Positions 1-8,776 of a stretch of DNA of 64,000 nucleotides are shown one piece after another (within the stretch, counting starts at the first letter, position 1; every line of letters starts with the position of its first letter). Source of the stretch: Nocardioides sp. (lineage in GTDB: Bacteria > Actinomycetota > Actinomycetes > Propionibacteriales > Nocardioidaceae); NCBI GenBank assembly GCA_020636915.1, contig JACJWV010000004.1:186001-250000 (forward strand), written 5' to 3'. The translations under genes and the position numbers were made by a program. The notes under the pieces were generated by a model. That model did not search any database, was not told the origin of the DNA, and saw nothing but the letters and a program-made list of their open reading frames with translations.

Positions 1-278
1 GGGACCACGCCCGGGTGCTCGACACCATGGACGCGTTCATGCCGTACCGGCCCGAGGCGATGTTCGCGCACTACCTGATGCTCGCGGGCGCCTGCGGCGA
101 GTCGGACCTGCGCGCGGCGGCGCGACAGTACGGCGACTACGAGAACTCGATCGGCACCGGCCAGGTCCACCTCTGGTTCGACGCACCGGACGGCGGCTTC
201 CCGCGGCCGCACCGGACGCCCGAGGACCCCGACTTCGTACGCCAGATGGGCGGGCCCGACCTGCCCGCGGCCGGCTGA
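1..278 (+). CDS. C-terminal fragment, probable class III extradiol ring-cleavage dioxygenase
   Basis: The frame is open from the window edge, so only the last ~92 residues are seen. The tail (HYLMLAGACG, then YENSIGTGQVHLWFD) resembles the C-terminus of LigB-type extradiol dioxygenases, which open catecholic rings using Fe(II). Metal ligands would lie upstream and cannot be checked. It is 16 nt upstream of an FAH-family hydrolase and a semialdehyde-type dehydrogenase, the usual order in homoprotocatechuate or related meta-cleavage operons. That context supports the call more than the fragment does. It could instead be a different C-terminal domain of an aromatic-degradation enzyme. Confidence 0.5.
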   Translation, partial: DHARVLDTMDAFMPYRPEAMFAHYLMLAGACGESDLRAAARQYGDYENSIGTGQVHLWFDAPDGGFPRPHRTPEDPDFVRQMGGPDLPAAG

Positions 279-294
279 GGACGGGCCCCGAGCC

Positions 295-1176
295 ATGACC
301 GAGCTGCGCAGGATCCTGCTGGACGGCTCCGCCGTCCAGGTCGTCCGTCACGGCGACACCCTCGTCGCCGGCGACGGACGCGAGGTCGCCGTGGACGACG
401 CCGTCCACCTGCCCCCGACCGAGCCGTCGAAGATCATCGCGGTGCACCTCAACTACGCCAGCCGGACCGACGAGTTCATGACGAAGCTGCCGGCGGCGCC
501 GACGTACTTCCACAAGCCGGTCACCGCGTTGAACTCCCACCGGGGTGCCGTCGTCCGCCCGACCGGCTGCAGGTGGCTCAACTACGAGGGCGAGATCGTC
601 ATCGTGATCGGCCGCACCTGCCGCAACGTGTCCCCCGAGGAGGCCGGCGACTACATCGCCGGCTACACGATCGGCAACGACTACGGGCTCCACGACTTCC
701 GCGACACCGACGCCGGTTCGATGCTGCGCGTCAAGGGCTCGGACACGCTGGCGCCGGTCGGCCCCGGCCTGGTGACCGACTGGGACTTCCACGGCAAGAC
801 GCTGCGCACGCTGGTCAACGGGGAGGTCAAGCAGGAGGCGTCGACCGACGAGATGGAGTGGGACATGCACTACCTCGTCGCCGACATCGCCCGCACGATC
901 ACGCTCAGCCCGGGCGACCTGCTCTACTCCGGCACGCCCGCGAACTCGCGGCCCGTGCAGCCCGGCGACGTGGTGGAGGTCGAGGTGGAGGGCCTGGGTC
1001 GTCTGACCAACCACATCGTCACCGGCCCGACCCCCATCCGCACCGACGTCGGCGCCCAGCCGACCGAGAGCGAGGAGGTGGTCTCCACCGCGCTCGGCGG
1101 CGACTGGGAGTTCCGCGGCATCCGCACCCCCAGCAAGGACCTCTACCCGTCCACGGTCGAGGCGCGGGAGGAGTGA
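295..1176 (+). CDS. Fumarylacetoacetate hydrolase family protein (HpaG/HpcE-like)
   Basis: A 293-residue protein of the FAH fold, which hydrolyses, decarboxylates or isomerises ring-cleavage products using a divalent metal. The metal-binding Glu pair lies in YEGEIVIVIG (about residues 96-105). The family segments GYTIGNDYGLHDF and YSGTPANSRPVQPGD follow (from about 120 and 210). The ATG at 295 is 16 nt after the preceding stop. The next gene begins at this stop, so the four genes to 3632 form one operon. The likely role is conversion of a hydroxymuconate-type intermediate; the exact substrate cannot be read from sequence. Confidence 0.88.
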   Translation: MTELRRILLDGSAVQVVRHGDTLVAGDGREVAVDDAVHLPPTEPSKIIAVHLNYASRTDEFMTKLPAAPTYFHKPVTALNSHRGAVVRPTGCRWLNYEGEIVIVIGRTCRNVSPEEAGDYIAGYTIGNDYGLHDFRDTDAGSMLRVKGSDTLAPVGPGLVTDWDFHGKTLRTLVNGEVKQEASTDEMEWDMHYLVADIARTITLSPGDLLYSGTPANSRPVQPGDVVEVEVEGLGRLTNHIVTGPTPIRTDVGAQPTESEEVVSTALGGDWEFRGIRTPSKDLYPSTVEAREE

Positions 1177-1178
1177 GC

Positions 1179-2678
1179 GTGGTCGCGACCTTCACCGAGG
1201 ACGCCGGCCACTGGAGCCGCCTCGCGGCGTCGGTCGCGCTTCCCCACCGGATGCTCGTCGGCGGGGAGGACGTGGACGGCGCCGGCACCCTGCCGATCGT
1301 CTCCCCCCGCGACGGTCGGACCCTGGTCGAGGTGGCCACCGCGTCGGACGCGGACGTCGACCGGGCGGTCGCGGCGGCACGCGCGGCGTTCGACGACGGG
1401 CCGTGGCCGCGCCTGAAGCCGCGCGAGCGGGCGGCCGTCCTGCTCCGCTGGGCCGACCTCATCGAGGCCGACCGGGACACGATCGCCGTGCTGGTCTCGC
1501 TCGAGATGGGCAAGCCGATCCGTGACGCGTGGGCCATCGAGCTGCGCGCCCTGCTGACGACGATCCGCTTCTACGCCGAGCTCGCCGACAAGGAGGCCGG
1601 TGAGATCCCGGCGGTCGGCGAGGACGACCTCGCGCTGGTGACCCGGGAGCCGACCGGCGTGGTCGCCGCCGTCGTGCCCTGGAACTTCCCGCTCACGCTG
1701 GCCGGCTGGAAGCTGGGGCCCGCTCTGGCGGTCGGCTGCACGGTGGTGCTCAAGCCGTCGGAGCTGTCCCCGTTGTCGGCGCTGCACGTCGCCTCCCTCG
1801 CGCGCGAGGCCGGGATGCCGCCCGGCGTCCTCAACGTCGTCAACGGCACGGGGACCACGGCCGGCCGTGCCCTCGGCCTCCACCCCGCCGTCGACGTCCT
1901 GGCCTTCACCGGATCGACGGTGGTGGGACGCCACTTCCTGCGCTACGCGGCCGACTCGAACCTCAAGCGGGTCTGGCTCGAGCTCGGCGGCAAGTCGCCG
2001 AACATCGTGTTCGCCGACGCGCCGGACCTGGACGCCGCCGCCGACGCTGCTGCCTGGGCCATCTGCTTCAACTCCGGCCAGATGTGCACGGCCGGCTCGC
2101 GGCTCCTGGTCGAGGAGACCATCGCCGACGACTTCACCGAGCGGGTGCTCGACCGTGCCGCCGCGTGGCGACCCGGTGACCCGCTCGACCCGGCGACCCG
2201 GCTCGGTCCGGTCGTCAGCGAGGACCATCTCGATCGCGTCCTCGGTCACGTCTCGCGTGCCCAGGAGGACGGCGCCCGGCTGCGCACCGGCGGCGGGCGC
2301 ACCCTGCGCGAGAGCGGCGGCTCGTACGTCGAGCCGACCGTCCTGGACCGCGTCGGCCCGGACAGCGAGCTGGCCCAGCAGGAGGTCTTCGGTCCCGTGC
2401 TCGCCGTGCTCCCCTTCCGCGACGCCGACGACGCCGTCCGGCTGGCTCGCGACACCACCTACGGCCTCGCCGCCGCCGTGTGGACGTCGGACCTGCGGAC
2501 GGCGCACCGGGTGTCCCGTTCCGTGCCGGCCGGGACCGTCTGGGTCAACTGCTACGAGGAGGGCGACCTGACGGTGCCCTTCGGCGGGATGAGGGCGAGC
2601 GGCAACGGGCGCGACAAGTCCCGCCACGCACTGGAGAAGTACACCGAGCTCAAGACGACGTGGATCAGCCTCGGCTGA
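1179..2678 (+). CDS. NAD(P)-dependent aldehyde dehydrogenase (meta-cleavage semialdehyde dehydrogenase type)
   Basis: A 499-residue ALDH superfamily enzyme that oxidises an aldehyde to a carboxylate. The general base Glu is in LELGGKSPN (about residue 268) and the nucleophile is Cys of NSGQMCTAGSR (about residue 303). FGGMRASGNGRDKS is near the C-terminus. The chosen start is GTG 1179, with GGGAGGAG at 1166-1173 at good spacing. GTG 1173, overlapping the upstream TGA, is an alternative. Placed after an FAH-family gene and an extradiol dioxygenase fragment, it probably acts on a 2-hydroxymuconic semialdehyde derivative, as HpaE/HpcC does. Confidence 0.88.
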   Translation: MVATFTEDAGHWSRLAASVALPHRMLVGGEDVDGAGTLPIVSPRDGRTLVEVATASDADVDRAVAAARAAFDDGPWPRLKPRERAAVLLRWADLIEADRDTIAVLVSLEMGKPIRDAWAIELRALLTTIRFYAELADKEAGEIPAVGEDDLALVTREPTGVVAAVVPWNFPLTLAGWKLGPALAVGCTVVLKPSELSPLSALHVASLAREAGMPPGVLNVVNGTGTTAGRALGLHPAVDVLAFTGSTVVGRHFLRYAADSNLKRVWLELGGKSPNIVFADAPDLDAAADAAAWAICFNSGQMCTAGSRLLVEETIADDFTERVLDRAAAWRPGDPLDPATRLGPVVSEDHLDRVLGHVSRAQEDGARLRTGGGRTLRESGGSYVEPTVLDRVGPDSELAQQEVFGPVLAVLPFRDADDAVRLARDTTYGLAAAVWTSDLRTAHRVSRSVPAGTVWVNCYEEGDLTVPFGGMRASGNGRDKSRHALEKYTELKTTWISLG

Positions 2679-2696
2679 TCCTGCCTGGGAGAGACC

Positions 2697-3632
2697 ATGG
2701 CCGAGATCCGCTGGTTGATGGTGCTGACCGAGAACGAGGCGATCCTCGACCCGCGGGACCTCGGTGGCCTGGTCGATCTCGCCGTGACGGCCGAGGCCAA
2801 CGGCGTCGACGCCGTCCAGCTCAGCGAGCACGTGGTGCTGGGACGCGACTCCGGTGCGTCCGGTCGGATGTCCAACCCCCGCGACTACGCCGCGCCGGGC
2901 AACCAGTCGCCCGACTACCCGTGGCCGAGCAGCCTGGTGCTGATGTCCGCGATCGCCCGGACCACCAGCAGGCTCCGGCTGGTGGCAGGCGCGGTCATCA
3001 TGCCGCTGCGCCACCCCCTCCTCCTCGCCAAGGAGCTCGGCACGCTGGACCTGCTCTCCGGCGGTCGGCTGGTGGTGCTGCCGACGGTGAGCTGGAGCCG
3101 CGACGAGTACGCCGCCCTGGGCGTCCCGTTCGGCGAGCGGGGCCGGATCCTCGACGAGCAGCTGGAGGTCCTGGCGAAGGCCTGGGGCCCCTACCCGATC
3201 AGCCACGGCGGCCCGCGGTTCCCGTTCACCGACGTCTGGCTGGAGCCCGGCGCCGCCACCCCGCAGGGGCCGCCGCTGTGGTTCGGCGGACAGGGCATGC
3301 CGCCCCACGTCGTACGACGGATCGCGCGGTACGGCAGCGGCCTCGACCCGTTCGGCCCGCTGACCTCCGACGACCTGCAGCGGCTCGCGACCGGGATGCG
3401 CGAGGTGGGTCGCGACGTCTCCGAGCTCGAGCTCGTCGGTGGCATCCGCGGCCGGTTCGCGACGCCGGACGCGGTCGCCGACGTGGACGAGGCGCTCGCC
3501 GACCTGCCGCGTCAGCTCGAGGAGGGGTTCACGACCATCTCGTTCAAGCCGGCGATGTTCTGCCGGACGGTGGACGAGGTCCCGGCCCTGTGCCGGCACC
3601 TCGTCGCGGAAGGCCGCCGACTCCTCCGCTGA
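2697..3632 (+). CDS. LLM-class F420-dependent oxidoreductase
   Basis: A 311-residue luciferase-like (TIM-barrel) oxidoreductase. Typical features are the N-terminal strand with LSEHVVLGRD, the segment SAIARTTSRLRLVAGAVIMPLRHP, the LDLLSGGR turn near residue 118, and WFGGQGMPPHVVRRIARYG. Actinobacterial members usually use reduced F420 or FMN. ATG 2697 follows GGGAGAG by a normal distance and the gene is 18 nt behind the dehydrogenase. It may do a reduction or oxygenation in the same aromatic pathway. Cofactor and substrate are inferred from family only. Confidence 0.85.
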   Translation: MAEIRWLMVLTENEAILDPRDLGGLVDLAVTAEANGVDAVQLSEHVVLGRDSGASGRMSNPRDYAAPGNQSPDYPWPSSLVLMSAIARTTSRLRLVAGAVIMPLRHPLLLAKELGTLDLLSGGRLVVLPTVSWSRDEYAALGVPFGERGRILDEQLEVLAKAWGPYPISHGGPRFPFTDVWLEPGAATPQGPPLWFGGQGMPPHVVRRIARYGSGLDPFGPLTSDDLQRLATGMREVGRDVSELELVGGIRGRFATPDAVADVDEALADLPRQLEEGFTTISFKPAMFCRTVDEVPALCRHLVAEGRRLLR

Positions 3633-3640
3633 CGCGGCGA

Positions 3641-3668
3641 CGGGCCCCGGGGAGGTGGCCGGGGCCCG
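3641..3668. terminator. Bidirectional hairpin terminator
   Basis: CGGGCCCCGG (3641-3650) and CCGGGGCCCG (3659-3668) form a perfect 10-bp stem with an 8-nt loop. It lies between the convergent LLM oxidoreductase and APC permease genes, 8 nt and 15 nt from their stops. There is no U-tract, as is usual for high-GC actinobacterial terminators. Confidence 0.8.
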
Positions 3669-3683
3669 TGCTCGAGCGGTCGT

Positions 3684-5210
3684 TCAGCTGACGAGGTCGG
3701 CGACCGCGTCCTCGTTCTCCGAGCTCAGTCGCAGCTTGCCGACGATCGTCCCGACGACGAACAGGACGAAGGGGGCGAGCACCAGCGTCCACCCGGTCGC
3801 GTTGAGCCCCCACGGCTGCGTCGTCGGGTCGACGCCGTCCTTGACCGTGCCGGCCAGCAGCGCGAACCGCGACATGAGCAGCCACAGACCGACGAGCAGG
3901 CCGCCGATCGACAGCAACGGCGCGAAGACCGACGCCCAGACGGACGCCTCGCCGCGGTGCCGGGAGAAGAAGGCGATGACGGCGACCGACACCAGGATCT
4001 CGACGAAGACGATCGCGATGACGGCCAGGCCGGAGAACCAGTAGAAGAGGTTGAGGACCGGGTCGCGACCGGTGATGGCGAACGTGAGGATGACCCCCAG
4101 CGAGATCACCGAGGTGACCACGGTCGACGTCCACGGCGCACCGCGACCGTTCACCCGGTCCAGCGACGACGGGAGCACCCCAGCGCGGCCCATCGCGTAG
4201 AAGTAGCGCGCCGCGGAGTTCTGGAAGGCCAGCAGCCCGGCGAACAGCGAGGAGATCACCAGCCAGCTCATCAGCTCCTTCATCCAGCCGCCGACGTACG
4301 TGTCGGCCACGCTGAACAGCACGTTGGCGGGGTTCGCCAGCGGCACCTTGTCGACGGTGGAGAGCTCGACGGTCTTGTCGACGACCGCGGAAGAGCCCAG
4401 ACCGGTCACGATCGCGAAGGCGGTGAAGCCGAAGATGACGGTGATCGTGATGACGGCCAGGTAGGTCGCCCGCGGCACGGTCTTGTGCGGCTCCTTGGAC
4501 TCCTCGCCGTAGATCGCGGTGGCCTCGAACCCGATGTAGGACGCGAACGCGAACGCGAGCGCGATGCCCGCCGTGCTGCCCAGCCCGCCCACGAAGATGT
4601 TCGAGAACGCGAACGAGGCGCCGAGGTCGATGCCCTCGGGCTTGTCGGAGGAGATCAGCACCGCGAAGGCGGTGATGATCAGCGAGAGGAGCTCGATGCC
4701 CATGAGGACGCCGAGCACCTTGGCACCGATGTCCACCGAGAGCGCGGACAGCCCCGTGACGACGGCCCACGCGATCAGGGTCCACACCCACCACGACCAG
4801 TGGATGTCGAAGCTGTCGGCCATCTGGGCCGTGACCACGCCGCCGAAGAACCCGAAGACGGCGAGCTGGACGGCGAGGTAGGCGACGAGCGAGACGAACG
4901 CCGAGCCCACGCCGGGGATGATCCCGAGGCCCCGGCCGACGAACGCGAAGAACGCACCGACGTTGGTGACCTTGGTGGCCATGGCGGCGTACCCGACCGA
5001 GAACAGCAGCAGGACGATGCCGACGACCACGTAGGCGCCCGGCGCGGCGGCCCCGTTGCCCAGCACGATGGCCACCGGGACGGCGCCGGTCATGCCGACG
5101 AGTGGCGCGGCTGCGGCGACGACGAAGAAGACGATGCCCAGGATCCCGAGACGGCCACGGTGCAACGCGGTCTCGGGCGTCTCCTGGGGGGCTGGCTGGA
5201 GCTCTGTCAT
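3684..5210 (-). CDS. APC-family amino acid permease
   Basis: A 508-residue integral membrane transporter with about 12 hydrophobic segments. The first helix has GILGIVFFVVAAAAPLVGMTGAVP, cut here as the APC substrate/ion-binding region, and the TM6 region reads FASYIGFEATAIYGEES, a hallmark of amino acid/amine permeases. The start is ATG 5210, preceded by AGGAG; the frame stays open further upstream but without homology. The gene converges on the aromatic operon and lies downstream of a LuxR-type regulator. Substrate is unknown. Import of an aromatic amine or amino acid for the adjacent pathway is a guess. Confidence 0.85.
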   Translation of the reverse strand: MTELQPAPQETPETALHRGRLGILGIVFFVVAAAAPLVGMTGAVPVAIVLGNGAAAPGAYVVVGIVLLLFSVGYAAMATKVTNVGAFFAFVGRGLGIIPGVGSAFVSLVAYLAVQLAVFGFFGGVVTAQMADSFDIHWSWWVWTLIAWAVVTGLSALSVDIGAKVLGVLMGIELLSLIITAFAVLISSDKPEGIDLGASFAFSNIFVGGLGSTAGIALAFAFASYIGFEATAIYGEESKEPHKTVPRATYLAVITITVIFGFTAFAIVTGLGSSAVVDKTVELSTVDKVPLANPANVLFSVADTYVGGWMKELMSWLVISSLFAGLLAFQNSAARYFYAMGRAGVLPSSLDRVNGRGAPWTSTVVTSVISLGVILTFAITGRDPVLNLFYWFSGLAVIAIVFVEILVSVAVIAFFSRHRGEASVWASVFAPLLSIGGLLVGLWLLMSRFALLAGTVKDGVDPTTQPWGLNATGWTLVLAPFVLFVVGTIVGKLRLSSENEDAVADLVS

Positions 5211-5259
5211 GTGGCTCTCCTGGAAGGCCCGAGACGGCGGGTCGACGGCACACCGGATC

Positions 5260-5329
5260 CGTTCGGATCCGAATGACTTTCGTAGAGTGCCGGTCCACCG
5301 GTGTGATGTCAAGCACTTCGTTCGGATCC
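5260..5329 (-). promoter_or_regulatory. Permease promoter flanked by paired operator repeats
   Basis: The 11-mer CGTTCGGATCC occurs at 5260-5270 and 5319-5329. The first copy lies in a perfect 12-bp palindrome, TTCGGATCCGAA (5262-5273). Between them, on the minus strand, is a consensus -35 TTGACA (5312-5307). A -10 is less clear, with the CTCTACG region the best candidate. The arrangement suggests a regulator binding two sites around the permease promoter. Confidence 0.45.
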
Positions 5330-5368
5330 AGACGACCCGCTCGACGGGTCCGTCCGTCCGGCGTCGCG

Positions 5369-8089
5369 TCAGCGCTGCGGTGACCGCGCGAGCAGCCCGA
5401 GCTGGTGTCCCCGGCTGATCGCCGCGCGCCGGTTGTTCACGCCGAGCTTGGTGTAGATGTGCTTGGTGTGCGTGCGGACGGTGTTGAGCGACACCACCAT
5501 CTGCCGCGCGATCGCCGGGCCGTCGAGGTCGGACCCGAGGAGTCGCAGCACGTCGAGCTCGCGGTCGCTGAGGGGGTCGACCAGCACCTCCCGGGGCGGC
5601 ACGTGCTCGGGGCCGGCGGGAGTCCGGACGAGCGCGCGGACGTAGGCGGAGGCCGGTCGCCGGGCGGCGAGCTCGTCGAGCACCTCGGCCAGGTCGGGGC
5701 CGGGGTCGAGGAGGAAGCGGACCCACCCCTGGGGCTCCGCGAGGTCGACCGCGTGCTCGAGCGCGGCCAGCGCCGTCCTCGGGTCCCCGGCCGCACGGTG
5801 GGCGACGGCCCTGAGCACCTCGACCTCGATCACGGTCCCGCCACGGGCTCCCGCCTCGGCGGACGCCAGGAGCCGGTCCAGCAGAGCGGTCGCCGCCCGC
5901 AGCGTCCCCGGCGCCCCGGTCCCCCGGTGCTCGGCGAGGAGGACCTTGGCGAGGGTGACGTGCTCGTACTCGCGCAGGTAGTCCAGCTCGTCGTCCGGTC
6001 CGAGGGCGTGCTCGCGCGCCCACGCGAGCGCGCCGACGACGTCCCCGGACGCGACGAGGACCCGGGCGCGGGTGGCGTGGATCGGGTGCACCTCGGGCGA
6101 GAAGTCGCCGAGGTAGACGCGCTCGGCGTCGTCGAGCAGCTCGAGCGCCGCGGGCCAGTCCCGCTCGGCGGCCCGCAGTCGCGCCATCGCGACCCGCCAG
6201 CGGTAGGCGTTCTGCGGGAGACCGGCGGACTCGCCGAGGTCGTCGGCGCGCCGCAGCAGGTCGGCCGCCGTCGCCAGGTCGTCGCGGTGCCAGGCCACGC
6301 GGCTGAGGGCGACCAGCATGTCCGCCGTGCCCCGCATGACGCCGGGCCCGGCGTGGTGCCGCTCCGCGAGCGCCAGCGCTTCCTCGAGGGTCCGCTGGCC
6401 GTCACGCAGCCGCCCCAGGGTCAGCTCCAGGTCGGCGATCGTCAGCGAGCAGCCGAGCACGTCCGCGACGTGGCCGGCCCGGGTGAGCCCGGCGGCGGAG
6501 GCGACGTAGGCGTCGCGCGCGGCCACGACGTCCCCGGAGGCCCACCGGGCCAGGCCCGCGAGCGCGGCCGCCGCCGCGGTCGTCAGGTCGTCCCCCGGGG
6601 GCGACGCAGCGACCGCACGCCCGGCGCGGGCGATGGTGTCGGCGGGGTCCCCGCCGACCAGGGCCAGCGCGGCGCGGTACATCTCGATCCGCGCGGGCAC
6701 GGACGCGAGCTCACCGTCGTCCGCGACGACCAGCTCCGAGGCCGGTCGGCCCATCATCGCCTCGACCTCGTCGAGGCGTCGCTCCACATCCCCGAAGTCG
6801 TTGCTGGACATCAGCGCGCCGACGAAGCCGATCGCGAGGACGGGACGGTCGCCGACGACGTCGACCGGGAGGTCGTCGATCCACCGGCGGACCACGGCCT
6901 CCCGCCGGTCGCGCAGGAGGGGCCGGAGCGCGAGCTCGACGAGCCGGGCGGCGTCGTCGACGTCGCCGGCGGCCAGCGCGTGCCGGACCGCGTCGGGCGC
7001 GTCACGGGTCTCACCGGTCCCGGCGAACCAGCGGCACGCCCGGCGGTGCAGCTCCGGGACGTCGCCGGGTCGTTCCTGGAGCAGGTGTACGCGCAGGACG
7101 TCGGCGAACAGGTGGTGGTAGCGGTACCACCGGCGGTGGTCGTCGAGGGGCACGAGGAACAGGTTCTGCCGGTCCAGCAGGTCGAGCATGACCCTGCCGC
7201 TGCCGGCGGGTCCCGCGTGGACGGCTTCGCACAGCGGCGCCGTGAGCCGGTCCAGCACGGCGGTGTCGAGCAGGAAGCGGCGCACGTCGTCGGGCTGCCG
7301 GTCCAGCACCTCGTCGACGAGGTAGTCGACGACGAACCGGTCGTCCCCGGCGAACCGGTCGATGAACCCCGCGGCGTCGGCGCGCCCCTGCAGGGAGAGG
7401 ACGGCGAGCTGCAGAGCCGCGACCCAGCCCTCGGTGCGCGACTCGAGCGCCGCGACGGCGTCGGGGGGCAGCCCGAGCTCGTTGAGGTCGTTGAGGTACG
7501 CCGCCGCCTCCTCGTCGTCGAACCGGAGGTCGGCAGCGCGGACCTCGACCAGGTCGCCGCGAGCACGCAGGCGCGACAACGGGAGCGCCGGGTCGGCGCG
7601 GGTGCTCAGCACCAGGTGCAGCTGCGGTGGCAGGTGGTCGACCAGGAAGTCCAGGCCCGCCCGGATGCCCGGACCGTCGGCGAGGTGGAGGTCGTCGAGG
7701 ACGAGGACGACCTCGCCGTCGTGGACGCTCAGCTCGTTGACCACGCCGGCCAGCACCGACTCGATCGGAGCCTGGCCCGTGGAGAGCAGCGTCGACGCGG
7801 CGGTGCCGCAGCCGGGCACGGCACGGTCCAGGGCGGCGAGCACGTAGGCCCAGAACGACTCGGGCCGGCGGTCGCGCTCGTCGAGGGACACCCAGGCCAC
7901 CGGCTGGCCTGCATCGGCCAGCCAGGCGGCGAGCAACGTGGTCTTGCCGAACCCGGCCGGCGCGGAGACCAGCGTGACCGGCGCGGTGCGGGCCCGGTCG
8001 AGGAGCCCGTCGAGACGGGGACGGGGGACGGTGTCGCGGCGCGCCCGCGGGAGCAGGAGCTTGGTCTCCACGAGGGCGTCGGCCACCAC
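5369..8089 (-). CDS. LuxR-family ATP-dependent transcriptional regulator (MalT/LAL type)
   Basis: A 906-residue signal-transduction ATPase regulator. The N-terminal NTPase has Walker A in SAPAGFGKTT (about residues 42-51) and a Walker B-like VVLVLDDLHLAD. A long helical TPR-like middle follows. The C-terminal LuxR helix-turn-helix reads LSDRELDVLRLLGSDLDG then SLNTVRTHTKHIYTKLGVNN (about residues 838-885). Start GTG 8089 has a purine-rich upstream stretch. The stop lies 158 nt before the co-directional permease, whose promoter region carries paired TTCGGATCC sites. That makes the permease and/or the aromatic operon plausible targets; this is inference. Confidence 0.88.
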   Translation of the reverse strand: MVADALVETKLLLPRARRDTVPRPRLDGLLDRARTAPVTLVSAPAGFGKTTLLAAWLADAGQPVAWVSLDERDRRPESFWAYVLAALDRAVPGCGTAASTLLSTGQAPIESVLAGVVNELSVHDGEVVLVLDDLHLADGPGIRAGLDFLVDHLPPQLHLVLSTRADPALPLSRLRARGDLVEVRAADLRFDDEEAAAYLNDLNELGLPPDAVAALESRTEGWVAALQLAVLSLQGRADAAGFIDRFAGDDRFVVDYLVDEVLDRQPDDVRRFLLDTAVLDRLTAPLCEAVHAGPAGSGRVMLDLLDRQNLFLVPLDDHRRWYRYHHLFADVLRVHLLQERPGDVPELHRRACRWFAGTGETRDAPDAVRHALAAGDVDDAARLVELALRPLLRDRREAVVRRWIDDLPVDVVGDRPVLAIGFVGALMSSNDFGDVERRLDEVEAMMGRPASELVVADDGELASVPARIEMYRAALALVGGDPADTIARAGRAVAASPPGDDLTTAAAAALAGLARWASGDVVAARDAYVASAAGLTRAGHVADVLGCSLTIADLELTLGRLRDGQRTLEEALALAERHHAGPGVMRGTADMLVALSRVAWHRDDLATAADLLRRADDLGESAGLPQNAYRWRVAMARLRAAERDWPAALELLDDAERVYLGDFSPEVHPIHATRARVLVASGDVVGALAWAREHALGPDDELDYLREYEHVTLAKVLLAEHRGTGAPGTLRAATALLDRLLASAEAGARGGTVIEVEVLRAVAHRAAGDPRTALAALEHAVDLAEPQGWVRFLLDPGPDLAEVLDELAARRPASAYVRALVRTPAGPEHVPPREVLVDPLSDRELDVLRLLGSDLDGPAIARQMVVSLNTVRTHTKHIYTKLGVNNRRAAISRGHQLGLLARSPQR

Positions 8090-8101
8090 GCCCCCTCTCG
8101 G

Positions 8102-8698
8102 TCAGTGGGCGGGACCCATCATGGCGTCCTGGGCGTGCAGGTGCATCCGTTCGCCCGGACGGCCGAAGATGCTCAGCACCTCTGCCGGCCCCTCCCCCGT
8201 GCTGCCGAACCAGTGCGGCACCTGGGTGTCGAACTCGGCCGCCTCCCCGACGGCGAGGACCAGGTCCTGGTCGCCGAGCACCAGGCGCATGCGACCCGAC
8301 AGCACGTACAGCCACTCGAACCCGTCGTGGGTTCGCGGGTTCGGCCGGCTCTGGCTGCGCGGAATGACGATCTTCCACGCCTGGATCCCTCCGGGCCGGG
8401 TCAGGGGCAGCACGGTCCGGCCGTTGACCCGGCGCGGCTTCAGCCGGATCCGCGGGTCGCCGACCTCCGGGGCCCCGACGAGGTCGTCGAGCGGGACGCG
8501 GTAGGTCTGCGCGAGCGGGAGCAGCAGCTCCAGGCTCGGCCGACGCTGTCCGTTCTCCAGCCGTGAGAGCGTGCTCTTGGAGATGCCGGTGGTCTGGGCC
8601 ACCTCGGTCAGCGTGACGCCGCGCTCCTCGCGCACGCGCCGCAGCCGCGGACCCACCAGCTCCAGGGCCGCCGCGATGGGCCCCGCCTCCTCCGTCAT
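8102..8698 (-). CDS. XRE-family regulator with C-terminal cupin domain
   Basis: A 198-residue protein. The N-terminal helix-turn-helix (about residues 15-70) contains RGVTLTEVAQTTGISKSTLS and RLENGQRRPSLELLLPLAQ. The C-terminal cupin (about 110-190) contains HDGFEWLYVLSGRMRLVLG and a second part with PHWFGSTGEGPAEVLSIFG. This architecture (PuuR/SutR type) usually represses a catabolic or transport gene, with the cupin sensing a small ligand. It is divergent from the flavoprotein at 8777, which is the likely target. It ends 12 nt before the LuxR gene start. Confidence 0.88.
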   Translation of the reverse strand: MTEEAGPIAAALELVGPRLRRVREERGVTLTEVAQTTGISKSTLSRLENGQRRPSLELLLPLAQTYRVPLDDLVGAPEVGDPRIRLKPRRVNGRTVLPLTRPGGIQAWKIVIPRSQSRPNPRTHDGFEWLYVLSGRMRLVLGDQDLVLAVGEAAEFDTQVPHWFGSTGEGPAEVLSIFGRPGERMHLHAQDAMMGPAH

Positions 8699-8714
8699 GA
8701 GGACATTGGACCGC

Positions 8715-8743
8715 GCCGTTCCCGGAAACGGCAACAAGCGTTG
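8715..8743. promoter_or_regulatory. Divergent promoter region with dyad symmetry
   Basis: The 78-nt gap between the XRE-cupin gene and the flavoprotein holds GCCGTT-N6-AACGGC (8715-8732) and the adjoining CAAC-N4-GTTG (8732-8743). Either is a candidate autoregulatory operator for the XRE protein. No strong -35/-10 pair is evident by eye. Confidence 0.35.
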
Positions 8744-8776
8744 TCGCCCGGGGACGCGATCCGCCACTCTCGTGGC

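Noticed and set aside
1143..3599. 818-codon minus-strand frame opposite the aromatic operon
   Set aside because: High-GC antisense shadow of the ALDH and LLM genes; low-complexity Arg/Gly/Pro/His composition and no domain.
5405..8566. 1053-codon plus-strand frame opposite the LuxR regulator
   Set aside because: Antisense shadow with Val/Glu/Arg bias; the minus strand carries clear Walker and HTH motifs.
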